The notes beneath the pieces were generated by a model. The model made no database searches and was not told the DNA's origin. It was given only the letters and a program-made list of their open reading frames with translations. This document shows, in pieces, positions 1-11,574 of a stretch of DNA of 64,000 bases (position 1 is its first letter; each line of letters starts with the position of its first letter). The DNA lies in the NCBI GenBank assembly GCA_029298735.1, contig JANSLP010000044.1, positions 1 through 64,000 on the forward strand, given 5' to 3'. Made by a program: the position numbers and the translations under genes. The stretch is from Ophiostoma sp. CBS 140.51 (taxonomy: Eukaryota > Ascomycota > Sordariomycetes > Ophiostomatales > Ophiostomataceae).

Positions 1-383
1 CTACCCAACTAGTCTGCCCTGAAGCACCTCTGACTGGAAGCTGCCCCTGAATACTGAACACGACGCTACGGCAAAAGCACCTTGCTTGGAGCCAGTTTTT
101 TAAAAGAAAAAAATAGTGAAAAGAAAAGGAATCAAGAAAAGACGATAAAATATACTCAATACTCAACCTAGACAGACGACATAATCACAAAGTTATTTCA
201 CCATAGTTATGGATCATATGAGATCAAAGTAAACAATGCCCTTCCGTATATACACAGCTAACCAAATCTATCAAATAATCAAATAAATACCAAAAAGGGC
301 ATTCTAGTAAAACGCTCCAAACTGCACATCAACATGGTATCATTTCATCATAAAAACAAGAACATATGACTTTTCTCTCCACC
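1..383. other. 3' flank of the monooxygenase gene, no gene seen
   Basis: This AT-rich stretch lies downstream of the minus-strand monooxygenase and probably holds its 3' UTR and terminator. I see no coding frame with supporting features. Confidence 0.5.
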
Positions 384-1727
384 TTATACCTTCACCTCCT
401 TGTGGAGGCACTTCTTGTACAAGAAGTAGTAAGCATGCACGGCCGCCGTGGCAAATGGCGCGACAACGGCAGGCGTGTGGAAGCGCATGTGCATGGCCAT
501 GACGGACGACACGACGGACTCGGGCGCGCCCTGGGTGTAGAACCAGGCAATCATGAGATCGTTGGTCAGCTTGGCGACCTTGGCTGTGCGGGCGTACATT
601 TCCGTCTCGTAGCCGCGGATGGCAGTGTCGAACTGTGCAGCAGTGTGGTCCTTGTTGGCAGCGACACTCATAATAATGGCGGCCAGCTTGCGGGCGTCGT
701 CCATGGCGACATTGACACCCTCACCCGCGAAAGGAGTCATGAGATGGGCGGCGTCGCCAATCAAAGTGATGCCTTGTTGGTGCTCCCACTGGAAGCCAGT
801 GGGCAGTGCATACAGAGAGCGGGGCGTGGTCTTGCCGGCGGCGTACTTGATGCAGTCCTGGAGACGGGGGTCAAAGTCGGCCATGAGCTCCGGGCGGGAA
901 AGCATGGCGGCCTTGACTTCTTCCAGGTTGGTGGGGTCGTAGCCACACGTCTCGGGCCAGTTGTCGGCGCGGGTGGTGCCGTCGGGGCCGCCCAACAAAG
1001 GAATGTTGGGCACGTCGCTGCGGCGTGTGCAGATACCGATGTGCAGCGAGCCGTCTCCCATCTGCTGGATGGCCGCCTTGCGGCCCTCGGCCTGCACGAA
1101 AATGCTGCCGCGGTGGACGAGCTTGGATAGAGCGGGGGCCGTCTTGTCAGCGTCGGGGATGTGCAGCTCCTGCAGGGCCATACCCGAGAACAAGGGCTTC
1201 TGGTCGCTGAGGGCGGCACGGGCTTTACTCCAGGCACCATCGGCACCAACAATCAGGTCAAAGCCCGTGGCAGTCGTACCGTCCGAGAAGGTAATTGAGG
1301 CACCTGACTTCTCAGTAGCCTTGGTGATGCTCTTGACATGGCGGCCCCACTGGATCATGCCCTCGGGCAAGCTCTCGGCCAGCATCTGGCGCAGCGCCGA
1401 GCGGTCAATCTCGGGCCGCTGGCCCATGAGATCCTTTTCGCTGGTGGGCTCGTTGCCCTTGGAGAAGAAGCTGTTGAGGTTTTTGTCGCACACCAGCATG
1501 TACTCGCCATCGTAGCGAGCGTGCTTCTGGAACTCGTCCCACAGCTTGGCGTCCTTGAGGGCGGCTAGACCAGTGGCCGTGTGTAAGTCAAGAGTACCGC
1601 CCTGGGAGCGGTAGTTAGGGCTGGCCTCGCCCTCGAAAAGGGTGGTCTCGATGCCGCCGAGGTGCAGCAGGCGGGCAAGTGTGCAGCCGGCAGGGCCAGC
1701 ACCGATGATGGCAATCTTGGGGGACAT
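384..1727 (-). CDS. FAD-dependent monooxygenase, TetX/salicylate-hydroxylase-like
   Basis: This is a single-exon gene of 447 aa starting at an ATG. It belongs to the class A flavin monooxygenases (PHBH fold, FAD_binding_3). The sequence shows the N-terminal dinucleotide-binding motif IGAGPAGCTLARLL at about residues 7-20. A conserved RPEIDRSALRQMLAESLP block follows, then a GADGAWSKAR (DG) motif near residue 160 and the second FAD motif GDAAHLMTPFAGEGVNVAMD near residue 324. The GGTLDLH stretch and the GDAAHLMTPFAGEGVN form are typical of the TetX-like branch, whose members hydroxylate aromatic or polyketide substrates using NADPH and oxygen. The substrate cannot be read from sequence. The C-terminus carries a hydrophobic stretch (near AYYFLYKK) that could be amphipathic. 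No biosynthetic backbone gene is near, so a cluster role is unsupported. Confidence 0.9.
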   Translation of the reverse strand: MSPKIAIIGAGPAGCTLARLLHLGGIETTLFEGEASPNYRSQGGTLDLHTATGLAALKDAKLWDEFQKHARYDGEYMLVCDKNLNSFFSKGNEPTSEKDLMGQRPEIDRSALRQMLAESLPEGMIQWGRHVKSITKATEKSGASITFSDGTTATGFDLIVGADGAWSKARAALSDQKPLFSGMALQELHIPDADKTAPALSKLVHRGSIFVQAEGRKAAIQQMGDGSLHIGICTRRSDVPNIPLLGGPDGTTRADNWPETCGYDPTNLEEVKAAMLSRPELMADFDPRLQDCIKYAAGKTTPRSLYALPTGFQWEHQQGITLIGDAAHLMTPFAGEGVNVAMDDARKLAAIIMSVAANKDHTAAQFDTAIRGYETEMYARTAKVAKLTNDLMIAWFYTQGAPESVVSSVMAMHMRFHTPAVVAPFATAAVHAYYFLYKKCLHKEVKV

Positions 1728-4164
1728 GGTGATGTGTGGGAAGAAAGTATTTGTTAAAGGTATTTGTTTAAAAGGGACGAGGGATAGAAAAGAGAGTCAA
1801 GGAAGATGATGAGAAGGGATGAGAGACAGTCTTATATGCTCAAATGTTGGACAGCTCGTATTTCTTTGTTCTCAAAAAGAAAAAAGGGAGAGGGAGGCTG
1901 TTGGTGGCTTTCGGGGATTGGGTTGATTGGAGTGTTCGTGTGTCTTAGCTGATTGTTGTTGATTCCATCCCGAAAAACAGACGGGCGAAGACCTCTCCTT
2001 TTATGCTCTTTTCGACCTCTGTCGACTCACCAATTTCTATCGTGCGCATTATTTTTTCTCTCTCATTTTCCTGCTTTTTTTCATCTTATTTTTGCCCAAA
2101 TCGAACTTCGTGAACCGGTTCAACTGTGAAAGACCGACGACACTGACGAGGCTCGAATCCTTCTCTATAAGTTTTGACAATGGACAGTTGAAAGGTTCAG
2201 GGCCCCGCCAAGACCCATAAGGCTGTTACTGCGTCGGGGCTAGGCTGCAACAACTCGGCGTTTTTGGATGAGTCGGGGGGAGAGGGCACATTGTGTGCCG
2301 TGGTGTAGTGTAAACGTGGGATAGGAGGTGGTATGTCTTCGTATCTTGGGTAGCATGACGCACTGTTTAATGCACTTGGGCTGTCGTGGCTTGCTGAGCC
2401 GCCTCCATATCGCTTTCTTTTTCCCGAAGGAGCGATAGCCAAAAAGTGGACGGAAGGAGCGATGAAGAAGCGACGAAGAATCGACGGAAGAGTTGACACA
2501 GCACAAAAAGCGGCAGGAACGAGAGCGAAGCCCCACTCTTTTTGGAGAAGGCCATCGTTTTGGTTTTGTCAGAGGGCGAATCCACTGGCCGACGGGGATT
2601 ACAGGCGATTCCAGGGACCTTCCAAGGGACAATGTGCGATCTCCGAGAAGCTGCAGGCTCATTTCAGGGGATTCGCGGAGAACCGGCGAACGGCAACGAG
2701 ACGTCCTTCGTGTAAAACGCACTGTTGTTCCTTCTGCTCCTTCACTGGTACTGTGCGGAAAGGTATTGCACCGACCGGACTTTTCAAAGTTGTTAGTGTG
2801 GAGAGATAAAGTCCGATCCAACACATTCAACGGCTGACTTTTGCACTTGTATTACACCCCGACTTTGAATTTCGACACTTTCTCTCTCTGCTCTCACAAA
2901 AATCTGGGACGACCCGCAAGACTGCATGTAGTCGGCCATCGGCCAGTCCCCGACTTTCCTTTTTGGTCAGAGTCATTCGCCGGGCCGCCATCTGGAATCT
3001 ATTTGGATGTCCGGGTCGTGATCGTTTAGAGAAAAGAAAAAAAGAAGAAGAAAGAAAAGTTGACGATGTTTTGTTTCGTCGATGCCGTCTCGTGCTTTCG
3101 CGTCTTTGTGATACGCGAGGCTGGATATTGTGAGAATGCGTCGTGCCGTGCATCGTGAGATGTGAATATTTGCCGAAAGCCGATTTAAAATTGAGATGAG
3201 AGATGGCAGAGGAGTCACCACAGCGTCAGGTTGTCATGAAGATGTAAACGATAACGATGAGAATAACGAGATGACAGAACAGCATGGCTCAAAGAAGGTG
3301 TCTTGAGCAGACATTGTGGACAGAATACTACCGTGTACAATACAGAAGAGGAAGAACAAGAAGACACACATAAACAGGAACAGCATCACGACTGACGTCG
3401 ATTCAAAGATGTGCACGGCCAGTTGACCCCAGCCTTGCACCACATCCATCTACCGTGACCTTGCATCGTAGCCATTTGATCGGTCCAGACGCTCGGAACG
3501 CTGGGAGTTCCAACAACAGGAGAGCTGAGACGGCTTGGAATCAGTAAAAGCTTATTTTATGGAGGCATCAATCTGATCTGACGTGCACTTCTCTCGGAAC
3601 AGCGGGGTCGGGGATAAAGCAGGCAAACAGAAATAGAAGCAAGAGACAGACGTTGAGACGAAACGGGCGAAAAGTTAAACAAACGGACTCTGGACCGGAG
3701 AGTACGGAGTTGATGTGAGGCGTCGGCCTTGTGCCCGTTTTAGTTTTGGTGGTGAGCTGAAATGCCCGACCTTTGGCTTGGCGGAGAGAGTCTTGGCAAA
3801 ACGACCGTTTGCTTCTAATCCCCGAGTTTTGGGGTGAATGAGAATGGCGGATGTTTGAGAACCTCTTTGAGGTCAGAAGCTTATGATGGAGTAGCATGTG
3901 GTGAGATCTGTGTGGGATCTGTGGTCTGTGATCATCGTGTGTTTGGAGCCCTGTATTTGTATATGCTTGAAACCCATAATACCAAATATATTGTATGTAA
4001 CTGCAATCCTGCATGCATCCCACCAAAGCAAACCAAAGCGAGAATAAATACCAAAAAAAGAACAAACGCAAAGAGATATGAAGCCAAAACCTTATCCAAC
4101 GGCGGCATAAAGTACAATGCTAAAAAGGACAAATATATAAAAACAGAAGGGTCTAGACTCGTGG
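1728..4164. other. Intergenic 2.4 kb: monooxygenase promoter and BTB gene 3' flank
   Basis: Only short, unconserved open frames are present on both strands, none with domain-like composition. The part next to 1728 is the likely promoter and 5' UTR of the monooxygenase, with T-rich blocks at about 2030-2100. The part next to 4164 is the 3' flank of the BTB gene. I see no repeats or RNA genes. Confidence 0.5.
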
Positions 4165-5955
4165 TCAACCCCCCAAGAACCCTCGTTCCCGGTTGCGGGC
4201 TAGTTCGGAGCTCATGGCGTCCAGCTTGACGCCCACCAGGACACATTCCACGGCACTCTTGCCGTTCTTGACGCCCTGGATCCGCAGCCGCCACAGACCC
4301 GTCTTGATCGTCCACGCGGTGCCTGCACTGCCGCCGGGCACGGCTGAACCTCCACTACTCAAAGCGGCATAGTCGACCCTCCGCCGCTTGCGAGATGGAC
4401 TGGGCTCACCACCTCCACTTGGTGATAGCACAGCGTCTGTTGCGCTATCATCATCCGCCAACGTCTCGGGCAAGGCAAACGGCCGACCGTCAAGCGTAAT
4501 GGCCGTCTCTGGCTCGAGAACCACGCGCACAAGGTCGTCACTCAGCGGCGTGTTCCCCGGTGATGGTGGCTGGCTGCTGGCGCCGCCCTTGCTCATTAAA
4601 AGGCCCAAGGGTTGTGTGGTCGGTGGCAGGTTGAGCTTAGTCGAAATAACCTCAAACAGCCGTGCAATGCGAATCTTGGTGTCACGGAAGAACTCGGCCC
4701 GTGTGCCGTGACGGCCTGTGCTGCCGGGTGTGGGAGATGCGACTGAAGTCGTGGATGCAGGCGGGAAGAAGTGTAGCTTGGTATTCTCGCTGCCAATCTC
4801 CAGCACCAACTCGGCCGGCTTGTCGTCGACAAAGGGCCGCGCGTAGTTGACCCAGCCCGCCAGAGGGTCGACCAGGGTGGGCTCATTGGCTACCGAAATG
4901 CCCGACTTCAAGACATCCTCGACACGCAGGGCCATTTCGTAGCGTAGCCGTGCCAAATTATAGGTCAGGGAATGCGGGATCAGTTTTTGTTCAAGCCCCT
5001 TGAAATTAAAGTAGCGGCAGTCCCGCAGCAGCGTCTGCCGGTGCGTCTCGTCGCGAATGCTGACGGGGTAGCCGCGCAGCAGGTGCAGCAGCTCCTCAAA
5101 CGTATCGGCCGACCGCCCTGGGACCGCAGGTGGCAAGATGGATGGTGGCCGGATCAGACCCTCGCGGTCGAGACCGGGGAACAAGTCGTCCGGGCTACTA
5201 AAGAAAATGGCGAACCCCAAGCTGAAATAGTTGGGTAAGTTGCCTGGGTCTTGGAAGAGGTCGCGCGGAATCTGGAACTCGCGGTGGCCAATCGACATGA
5301 AGATGGACTCATCGTACAGCTGTGAGATGAGCCGTGGCAACGAGTAAAACTGCGCATCGGCAAACAACCGCACAAAGTGTGTCCCGTCGCGCGGCTGCAC
5401 ATGGTACCCTTGCAGGTGCAGCGAGATATCCCGGAATGTGGCCGGGTCACGGTCAATGTACAGCGTGCGAATAGCCGACCCGACGTCCTCAACGCCGTGT
5501 GCCTCGGCCGTTTTGATCTGGCACTCAAAGTATTGAGAAAAGTACGACGGCGCGTCCGACGAGAGCGATGCGCCGGACAGCTTGAAGAGCTCGCAGCCGA
5601 TCTGGATGGGGAACACGCGCTCGTGTGGCAGAATGTTGGGGATGCGGGCGGCCATCTGGACGGCCGATTCGGTCAGGCGAGGTGCCGTCACAGTGTTGCG
5701 GGGTGTTGCGCTCGGGCGGCTTGCCGTCGTCGAAGAGGCAGCTGTAGTATTTGCGGCTGTCGTGGCTGCTGTGGGAGGAAAGCTGGGCAGCTGGGCAATC
5801 TGCGGGTGACCATTGTTACCAGTGTTCCCGTTGTTGCTGAGGTTGATCCCATTGTTGGCTGGCAGCCCTGGAGTGGCGACGGACCCCGGTGTGGGGTGGC
5901 CGGTCGAGAGGGACCCGGCCCGCGGCGTCTGGTTACCGCTGCTGAGGTTCGACAT
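4165..5955 (-). CDS. Tandem BTB/POZ (KCTD-like) domain protein, YLR108C/YDR132C-like
   Basis: This is a single-exon gene of 596 aa. After a low-complexity Asn/Thr/Ala/Pro N-terminus (about 1-105), the protein has two BTB/T1-like modules. The first starts near residue 112 (HERVFPIQIGCELFKLSGAS, then SYFSQYFE and TLYIDRDPATFRDISLHLQG). The second starts near residue 216 (MSIGHREFQIPRDLF, followed by a similar RGYPV segment and RDCRYFNFKGLEQKLIPH). The V-I-G-x-xF-x-L and D-R-D-P-x-x-F pattern is that of the potassium-channel-T1/KCTD-type BTB. In fungi this architecture matches the poorly characterised YLR108C/YDR132C family. The C-terminal third contains a basic RKRRRVDYAALS stretch that could be a nuclear localisation signal. 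A role as a Cullin-3-type adaptor is only inference. It lies in the same orientation as its neighbours. Confidence 0.8.
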   Translation of the reverse strand: MSNLSSGNQTPRAGSLSTGHPTPGSVATPGLPANNGINLSNNGNTGNNGHPQIAQLPSFPPTAATTAANTTAASSTTASRPSATPRNTVTAPRLTESAVQMAARIPNILPHERVFPIQIGCELFKLSGASLSSDAPSYFSQYFECQIKTAEAHGVEDVGSAIRTLYIDRDPATFRDISLHLQGYHVQPRDGTHFVRLFADAQFYSLPRLISQLYDESIFMSIGHREFQIPRDLFQDPGNLPNYFSLGFAIFFSSPDDLFPGLDREGLIRPPSILPPAVPGRSADTFEELLHLLRGYPVSIRDETHRQTLLRDCRYFNFKGLEQKLIPHSLTYNLARLRYEMALRVEDVLKSGISVANEPTLVDPLAGWVNYARPFVDDKPAELVLEIGSENTKLHFFPPASTTSVASPTPGSTGRHGTRAEFFRDTKIRIARLFEVISTKLNLPPTTQPLGLLMSKGGASSQPPSPGNTPLSDDLVRVVLEPETAITLDGRPFALPETLADDDSATDAVLSPSGGGEPSPSRKRRRVDYAALSSGGSAVPGGSAGTAWTIKTGLWRLRIQGVKNGKSAVECVLVGVKLDAMSSELARNRERGFLGG

Positions 5956-6849
5956 GGCAGAGGAGAGAGGAGAGGTTGAGTATCAGGGAGAAGGGTCGTA
6001 TATAGGTTGTCGACTGGATGTAAAGGAAAAGGATTGTCGAGAGATTTGAGGACGTTGTCGAGTCGAAGCTCCAAACTAGGTCGAGAGGGGACCTTTAAAC
6101 ACAGCTGGATGGAGCTCGTGGCGAACAAGCATGGCCCTGAACAAAGGCGCGTGCGCACCAGGCGTGTCGGTGTCGAGAGTGTGCGCTGGAGGGGGGGTGT
6201 CGTCGTGATAATTTCAGCCGCGCGCCCGTATTTTATGGGGTTTCGTCTGCCTCGTCTTACGGCCACTGATAGGAGTAATAAAGGGAAGGAAGTTTCGAAT
6301 GAGACACGGGAAAGAGAGAGAGAGTGAGGCGCGATGGGATAAGCGCAACCTAGCCAGGCGAGGAAGGAGCAGTAAATGGAGCTAACCCTGTTTCGGAATG
6401 GCGTATTGCGGGTACGGGAAGCTCTATCTGCAAAGTGGGTGGAAGGAACGACCCTGTAAGTTCAAAAAAACAGCACGCAGCACACTTTGACACATATTTT
6501 GACGGCGTCCGGGGTATTACAAGTGCGATAGACAATCACGTTCTAGAATCAGACGGACATGGCGTCCTTATTATCGTGAGAACTAATATAATAGACGAGG
6601 TACGCTGTATAGGGTACGTCGTACACTTTCCAGACAAGTAAAAGAGGGGGACAAAAAAAAGACCCGATAAAAAGAAAACAAACAAAAGCATCTAAAAGCA
6701 ATCCGCTGTCCTCCATAACCACCCGAATAACCCAAATAACCGTACGTACGTAGAAAGAACAAACAATAATGAAATGGTACGCAAAGACTGTAACAAAGCA
6801 AAAAGGTATCGTGGGATCGTCGCCATCGTCTTCATCTTTTCGTCCTGGA
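5956..6849. other. Intergenic: BTB gene promoter and 3' flank of the Ser-rich gene
   Basis: This holds the promoter and leader of the minus-strand BTB gene and, from about 6540 to 6849, an AT-rich 3' flank of the next minus-strand gene. I see no gene. Confidence 0.5.
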
Positions 6850-8513
6850 TCACTTCTCCTCGTCGGCCTTCTCGGCCGCTTCTCCACTGCCTGCATCGTC
6901 GGTGTTGGCCGTCTTGATTGTCGCAATAGACGCCGTAAGACCCGACGAGGCTTCTTCGGCCTCTGTCTCGCGCGGACTGGCCAAGGGGCTCGCCAGTGGA
7001 CTCGTCAGGCTGCCACCGATGCTACCAGTGATGCTCTCCGACCGTCCGTGGCCAAGGAATCCGCTGCGTCCACTACGACCACTACGGATACTCGCCGCGT
7101 CGCCCGTCATACCACCACCACCGAGACTCTGCCGCGCATAGAAGCTGTTGCGGTCACCGCCTAGAATGCCTGTGGAGGAGTATATGCTGTTGCGCTCGGC
7201 TGCGGCGGCGGTCGCTGCATTGGCGGCTGCTACGGCCGCGGAGTTCGACAAGCCTGTACTGGCCACGCTCATACGGCTGTTGGTCGTGTGCAGCGCCACC
7301 GAGCCGGGTGGTGGTCCTGCGTTGCTATTCGCGGAGGTACTTGGCATCAAGGCCGACGTAGACGACGGGCCCTCAATGTTGGCCGACAGTATGGACAGCG
7401 GCAGACTCTCACGGCTGCCACCGAAAAGCGACGATGGCGCCAGAGCGCGCACAGATGCGTCCGTATCAATGGACCGGCGGCGGCGGCGCTTGCTGGACGA
7501 GGCCAGCGTCAGGATGGAAGCGTTGTCGGTCAGCAGATTGTTGGCCGTGGCGGTCGAGTAGGTTGCCGGGTGGCCTGGGCCGGCGTTGTTGGGCAAGGGT
7601 GTGAGGTGGGAGGGGATGGCCGAGGCGGGCGTGCTGGGGAACGGCTGGTGGAATTGGATTGTCTGTGTGCCGTTGCTCTGTTGGGAGGCGTTGTGGTGGT
7701 GGTGGTGATGGTGGCCGTGATGACTGCTAAACGTCATGCCGACACTGGCGGTGCCGTTGCTAGTTGCTCCCCCTCCATTCGCCTGACCCATAGCAGCTGC
7801 TGGCGCCAGCGACTGTATTGTTGTCAAGGTGGTTGTGAGTGACCGCACTGATGGTGCTGGGGACGAGAATGTGCTGTCACCGCCACGCCGTGAGCCGGGA
7901 CCGTTGATTGTCCGGCTCGTGCCTGTAATCGAAGAAGCGGCCCCCGCGCTGGGTGCCAGTACAGACCGTGGTGTCCCACCATGGTCTGTCGACACTGTCG
8001 GCGCCACTGACAGAGCCCCTGCTGTCGGCGGTGCCCGTCCGTCGTCGCTCGCCGACTCAATCAGGCTGCTGCGGCGGCTGCGCCCAATCGACGTCGAGCT
8101 AGGCGTCACGCCGCTCTGTCGCGACGCAAACGAGGGGTGGCTGCGGTGGGGTCCATAATAGTTTTCGTCATTCTCGTTCTCATTGTAGCTGTGGCTTATG
8201 CTTTCGCCATGGTCGCTCGCGAACCGGTTGGGGTTGTCGATGACGCCGAGGCGGCCGGACAGAGGGTAGGGGTTGTTGTTCTTGGAGGCGCGCTTTTTGG
8301 AGGTGGAAGAGGAGGTCTTGCTGGGGTGTCGGTCGGCGCCCGACGACGACGACGAGGATGCGCCGCCCTTGAAGTGTGCGAGCTTCTTGACCCAAGTGGT
8401 AAACGGACGTCGACGAGCCGTGCGGCTGTGGTCTGAGGGGGTTAGTATGGCGAAGTGTGACTGGTTCTAGGGGGGGGATCTGGCCTACCTTGTGCGGTTT
8501 CTGTCATCGCCAT
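6850..8513 (-). CDS. Uncharacterised Ser-rich, low-complexity protein with a conserved-looking basic N-terminus
   Basis: The CDS is complement(join(6850..8432, 8489..8513)), giving 535 aa. The 56 bp intron has donor GTAGGC, branch TACTAAC and acceptor CAG. The join reads MAMTETAQ then DHSRTARRRRPFTTWVKKLA, a basic, tryptophan-containing block that looks like the conserved N-terminal element of a fungal hypothetical family. The rest is Ser/Thr/Ala/Asn-rich: a poly-Ser run, a His tract (about residues 240-252), a KRRRRRS basic patch, and repeats of the SPLASPLASP type before an acidic C-terminus (EAAEKADEEK). No enzymatic domain is visible. The frame stays open upstream to another ATG at 8771 (86 more residues), so the start could be further out; I chose 8513 because the extension is unremarkable. 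Function unknown; possibly nuclear or phospho-regulated (inference). Confidence 0.7.
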
Positions 8514-9221
8514 CCGTCTGGCGAGATAGATTGGTCGCGGAGAGAGACGCGCGCTGAGGCTGTGGTCGACTGTCCTGATAGTTGTAAACTTGAGATAGTC
8601 GTGAATCGAGATATCGTCGATAAGGAGTTCGATCAAGGGTCCTCGAGATAAGTTGGGATTGCTCGACAACGTGAAAAAGACGGAGAAAGGACTGGTGTGG
8701 TCGTTGTTCGCTTGTTCCAGCGGCAGATCTGGACGGTTGTCGCGTCTTGGGGCCTTGGGGGTTTGTGGCAAGGGGTGAGGAGTAGGGGATGTGAGATTGT
8801 GAGGTGTAGAATGTAGATTGGGTGCAGTTTGCAGGACGTAGTCTGGACGCTGGAATGCAACTGTGATGCTGCCGCCGGAGAAATGCCAGGTTCAGCCTAA
8901 AATGGGTGTCTCGGGGCACAAACAGGCGAATGAGTGCTGAGTGTTTACCATAGCCAGGGGGGGCAAATAGGGGTTCTGGGACTGAAGACGTCAGTAGTCC
9001 AGTAGCCCCAATGGGGCTGGGCCTAGGCGCGTCTGTGAGTTTACCTCCCAATTTGGCCTGTGCCCGGCACGTGACAGCATTTTGCACACACTTATTGACA
9101 TTGGTGGCGATGAGCTTCCCATTCACAATCACAACTTTGCTTCGAAACTCACATCTCAACATCACCTCACTCTTTCACAATAGAGAGCGTTTTATACACA
9201 CCCGACAGCATGTGAACAGCC
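8514..9221. promoter_or_regulatory. Bidirectional promoter region between the Ser-rich gene and MLH3
   Basis: These 708 bp separate two divergently transcribed genes, so both promoters must lie here. In the minus direction the region also encodes an open frame continuous with exon 1 of the Ser-rich gene, up to 8771. I do not see a clear TATA box. No other gene is supported. Confidence 0.5.
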
Positions 9222-11574
9222 ATGTCGATCCAGCGGCTACCAGGGGCCGTTGCGGCACAAATTAAGTCGTCGTCGACAGTTGCATCGTTGAATGCCACCG
9301 TTTTGGGTCTTCTTCGCAACAGTCTTGATGCAGGCGCTTCACGAGTGACCGTGTCCGTGAACTACAGCCGTGGAAGCTGTGCGGTTGAGGATGATGGCTC
9401 AGGTATCTTATCCGTTGAGTTTGAAGCAGACGGTGGTCTTGGGAAACTCTATTGTGAGTTTGTTTGTTTTTGTTGACTTTGGAGAGTGTTGTTATGTCTC
9501 ATCTATTTTGGGTAATGCTGACTGTTTAGACACATCCAAATATCCGCCATCAAAAAGTGTACATGGCCGTTATGGAACATTCTTGGCTTCTGTCGCGGAC
9601 CTCTCGCTGTTGACGGTTGCCTCGAGCAGCTCCACTAATGGTTTTGAGAGCACCTTGGCCATCCACAACGGCAAAGTCTTGTGGCGGCATGCGTCTGATT
9701 CTTCAGATAAGACTTCTGTTACATCACCGTCTGGTACTCGAGTGACAGTCCGGGATTTATTCGGCTGTATGCCAGTGCGTGCACGCTTAAGACCACTTTC
9801 AGACTCCTCAACTTGGATTCGAGACTGGGATAGCTTGAATCGGTCAGTGGTGGCTCTTCTCTTAGCTTGGCCTGGAGATGTATCAGTCACTATCCATGAT
9901 GAAGTCAATGGCACAAAGCGGACACTACGAACCTATCAAGACCAGGATGAAGGTATCTGGATAGCCCGTCTGCTCTCGCAGGCTGGCATCTGTGAGACCA
10001 CCGACCCAGAGTTCTGGGTGAGCATTGGAGCTTCTGTCTCGGGTGTACGAGTCTCTGGCAGTGTCTGCCTAGAACCAAGTGCCTCGAGGAAAGCTCAGTT
10101 TCTCCGAATCGGCGTGACACCACTTTCGGAAGCACACCAAGCAGACGAGCTGTACGGCCAAATCAACAAGATATTCACCGAGTCCAACTTTGGCGCAGCG
10201 GACTTGGCCAACAGTGAAGACCCAACCACACGCGGTCCTATGGACAAGTTTGTGCGAGAACAGCGGCCACGGAAAGCCGTCGACCGGTGGCCCATGTTTA
10301 GTATCGGAATCGATCTCGATGGAACGGCCAGCGTCGACGATGTTCTGAATGACCGACGACAATATATGACCATTATCTCGGGACTTATTCGGACTGTTCT
10401 TACCGAGTTTTCGAAGGCCCATGGTTTCTATGATGCCCCAGAGGTGCTTTACGGATCAGATTATTCGAGCGGCAGCACGCCAGGATCTCCGTCGAAAAAG
10501 CAAAAAACAAAGGACACAGCCAACCTGCCAACCACAACTCGCGCAAAGCACAAGCACCAGCTCCCAAGACGAAGCAAAGATACTCAGTCGTTGTTCTCAA
10601 CCTGGCCACAGACAAAGTCTGCCAAATCGGCAAAGGCGAAGCAAGTGCAGCTAGCTGATGCAGGCCCTGAAAAGGAAACCCACGAGGACGGAATTGTTGA
10701 AGAGCAGAGTAGGTTCTTTACTCGAGAAGATTCGCCAGAAAGAGATGCCCATCTAGATGGGATATCCTGCGACGCTCCTACTGAAATGGAAGACTGGGAT
10801 GGAAACACGTTGACGAGCGGAGACCTGAAGATATCGAGAGCCAGCCTGGAGTCTGCCAAGGTCATTGGCCAGGTTGACAACAAGTTTATTCTCATCAGAG
10901 CGCTAGCAGTGGCGGAAGAAGACGGCGAAGCTGGATCTCTCCTCGTTCTCGTCGACCAACATGCAGCAGACGAGCGGTGCCGTGTTGAAGAGCTTCTACA
11001 AAACCACTTTGCACCATCAATAGAAGACTACTCGTCACCTGGAGAAGCTATCAGGTCCATCCTTACACGGCCTTTGCAGTTCGAGCTTGCTGCAAGTGAG
11101 CGTCCTCTGCTGGAACGATCCGGAGCATACTTTCGTCACTGGGGTGTGGCCTATGATGTGCTACCAGCGACTAAGGGGTCTGAACCAGGTGCGACTCTCC
11201 TAAGGGTGACTGCCCTACCAGTCAGTATTGCCGACCGTTGTCGTCAAGAACCGCGCCTGGTCGTTGATCTCATCCGAAAAGAGATCTGGGAGAGAAAAGA
11301 GGCTGACTTGGACGTGGGACAATCTGCCGACACGGACAGCAGCACATCGTGGACCACCCGATTCCACAGATGTCCGCGTGGCATACTTGACCTCATTAAC
11401 TCGAGGGCTTGCCGAAGTGCTATCAAGTTCAACGACCCGTTGACCCACAACGAGTGTGTCGAACTGGTCGACAGGCTTCTTCGGTGTTCTTTTCCATTTC
11501 AGTGTGCACATGGCAGACCATCCATGGCGCCGCTGTTAAATTTAGGTTTGGACGACAGTCAAGACGAGTACTGA
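9222..11574 (+). CDS. MLH3: DNA mismatch repair protein MLH3 (MutL-gamma endonuclease subunit)
   Basis: The CDS is join(9222..9453, 9530..11574), giving 758 aa; the 76 bp intron restores GGLGKLYYTSKYPP. The protein pairs with MLH1 to form MutL-gamma, which nicks DNA for meiotic crossover resolution and has a minor mismatch-repair role. The N-terminal GHKL ATPase shows LLRNSLDAGA (motif I, about residues 30-39), VEDDGSGI (motif II, about 56-63) and HGRYGTFLAS (motif III, where MutL proteins usually have GFRGEAL). A variable linker (about 400-500) follows. The C-terminal endonuclease domain has an intact DQHA(X)2E(X)4E metal site at D553-E564, an ACR-type motif (CRSAIKF) and the zinc-site CAHGRP at 736-741. 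All the expected nuclease motifs are present, so the enzyme looks active. It is followed by VPS11 on the same strand, with no sign of linkage. Confidence 0.95.

Noticed and set aside
2240..2830. 196-codon minus-strand frame
   Set aside because: No domain, no conserved-looking composition, several overlapping frames of similar length; chance frame in intergenic DNA.
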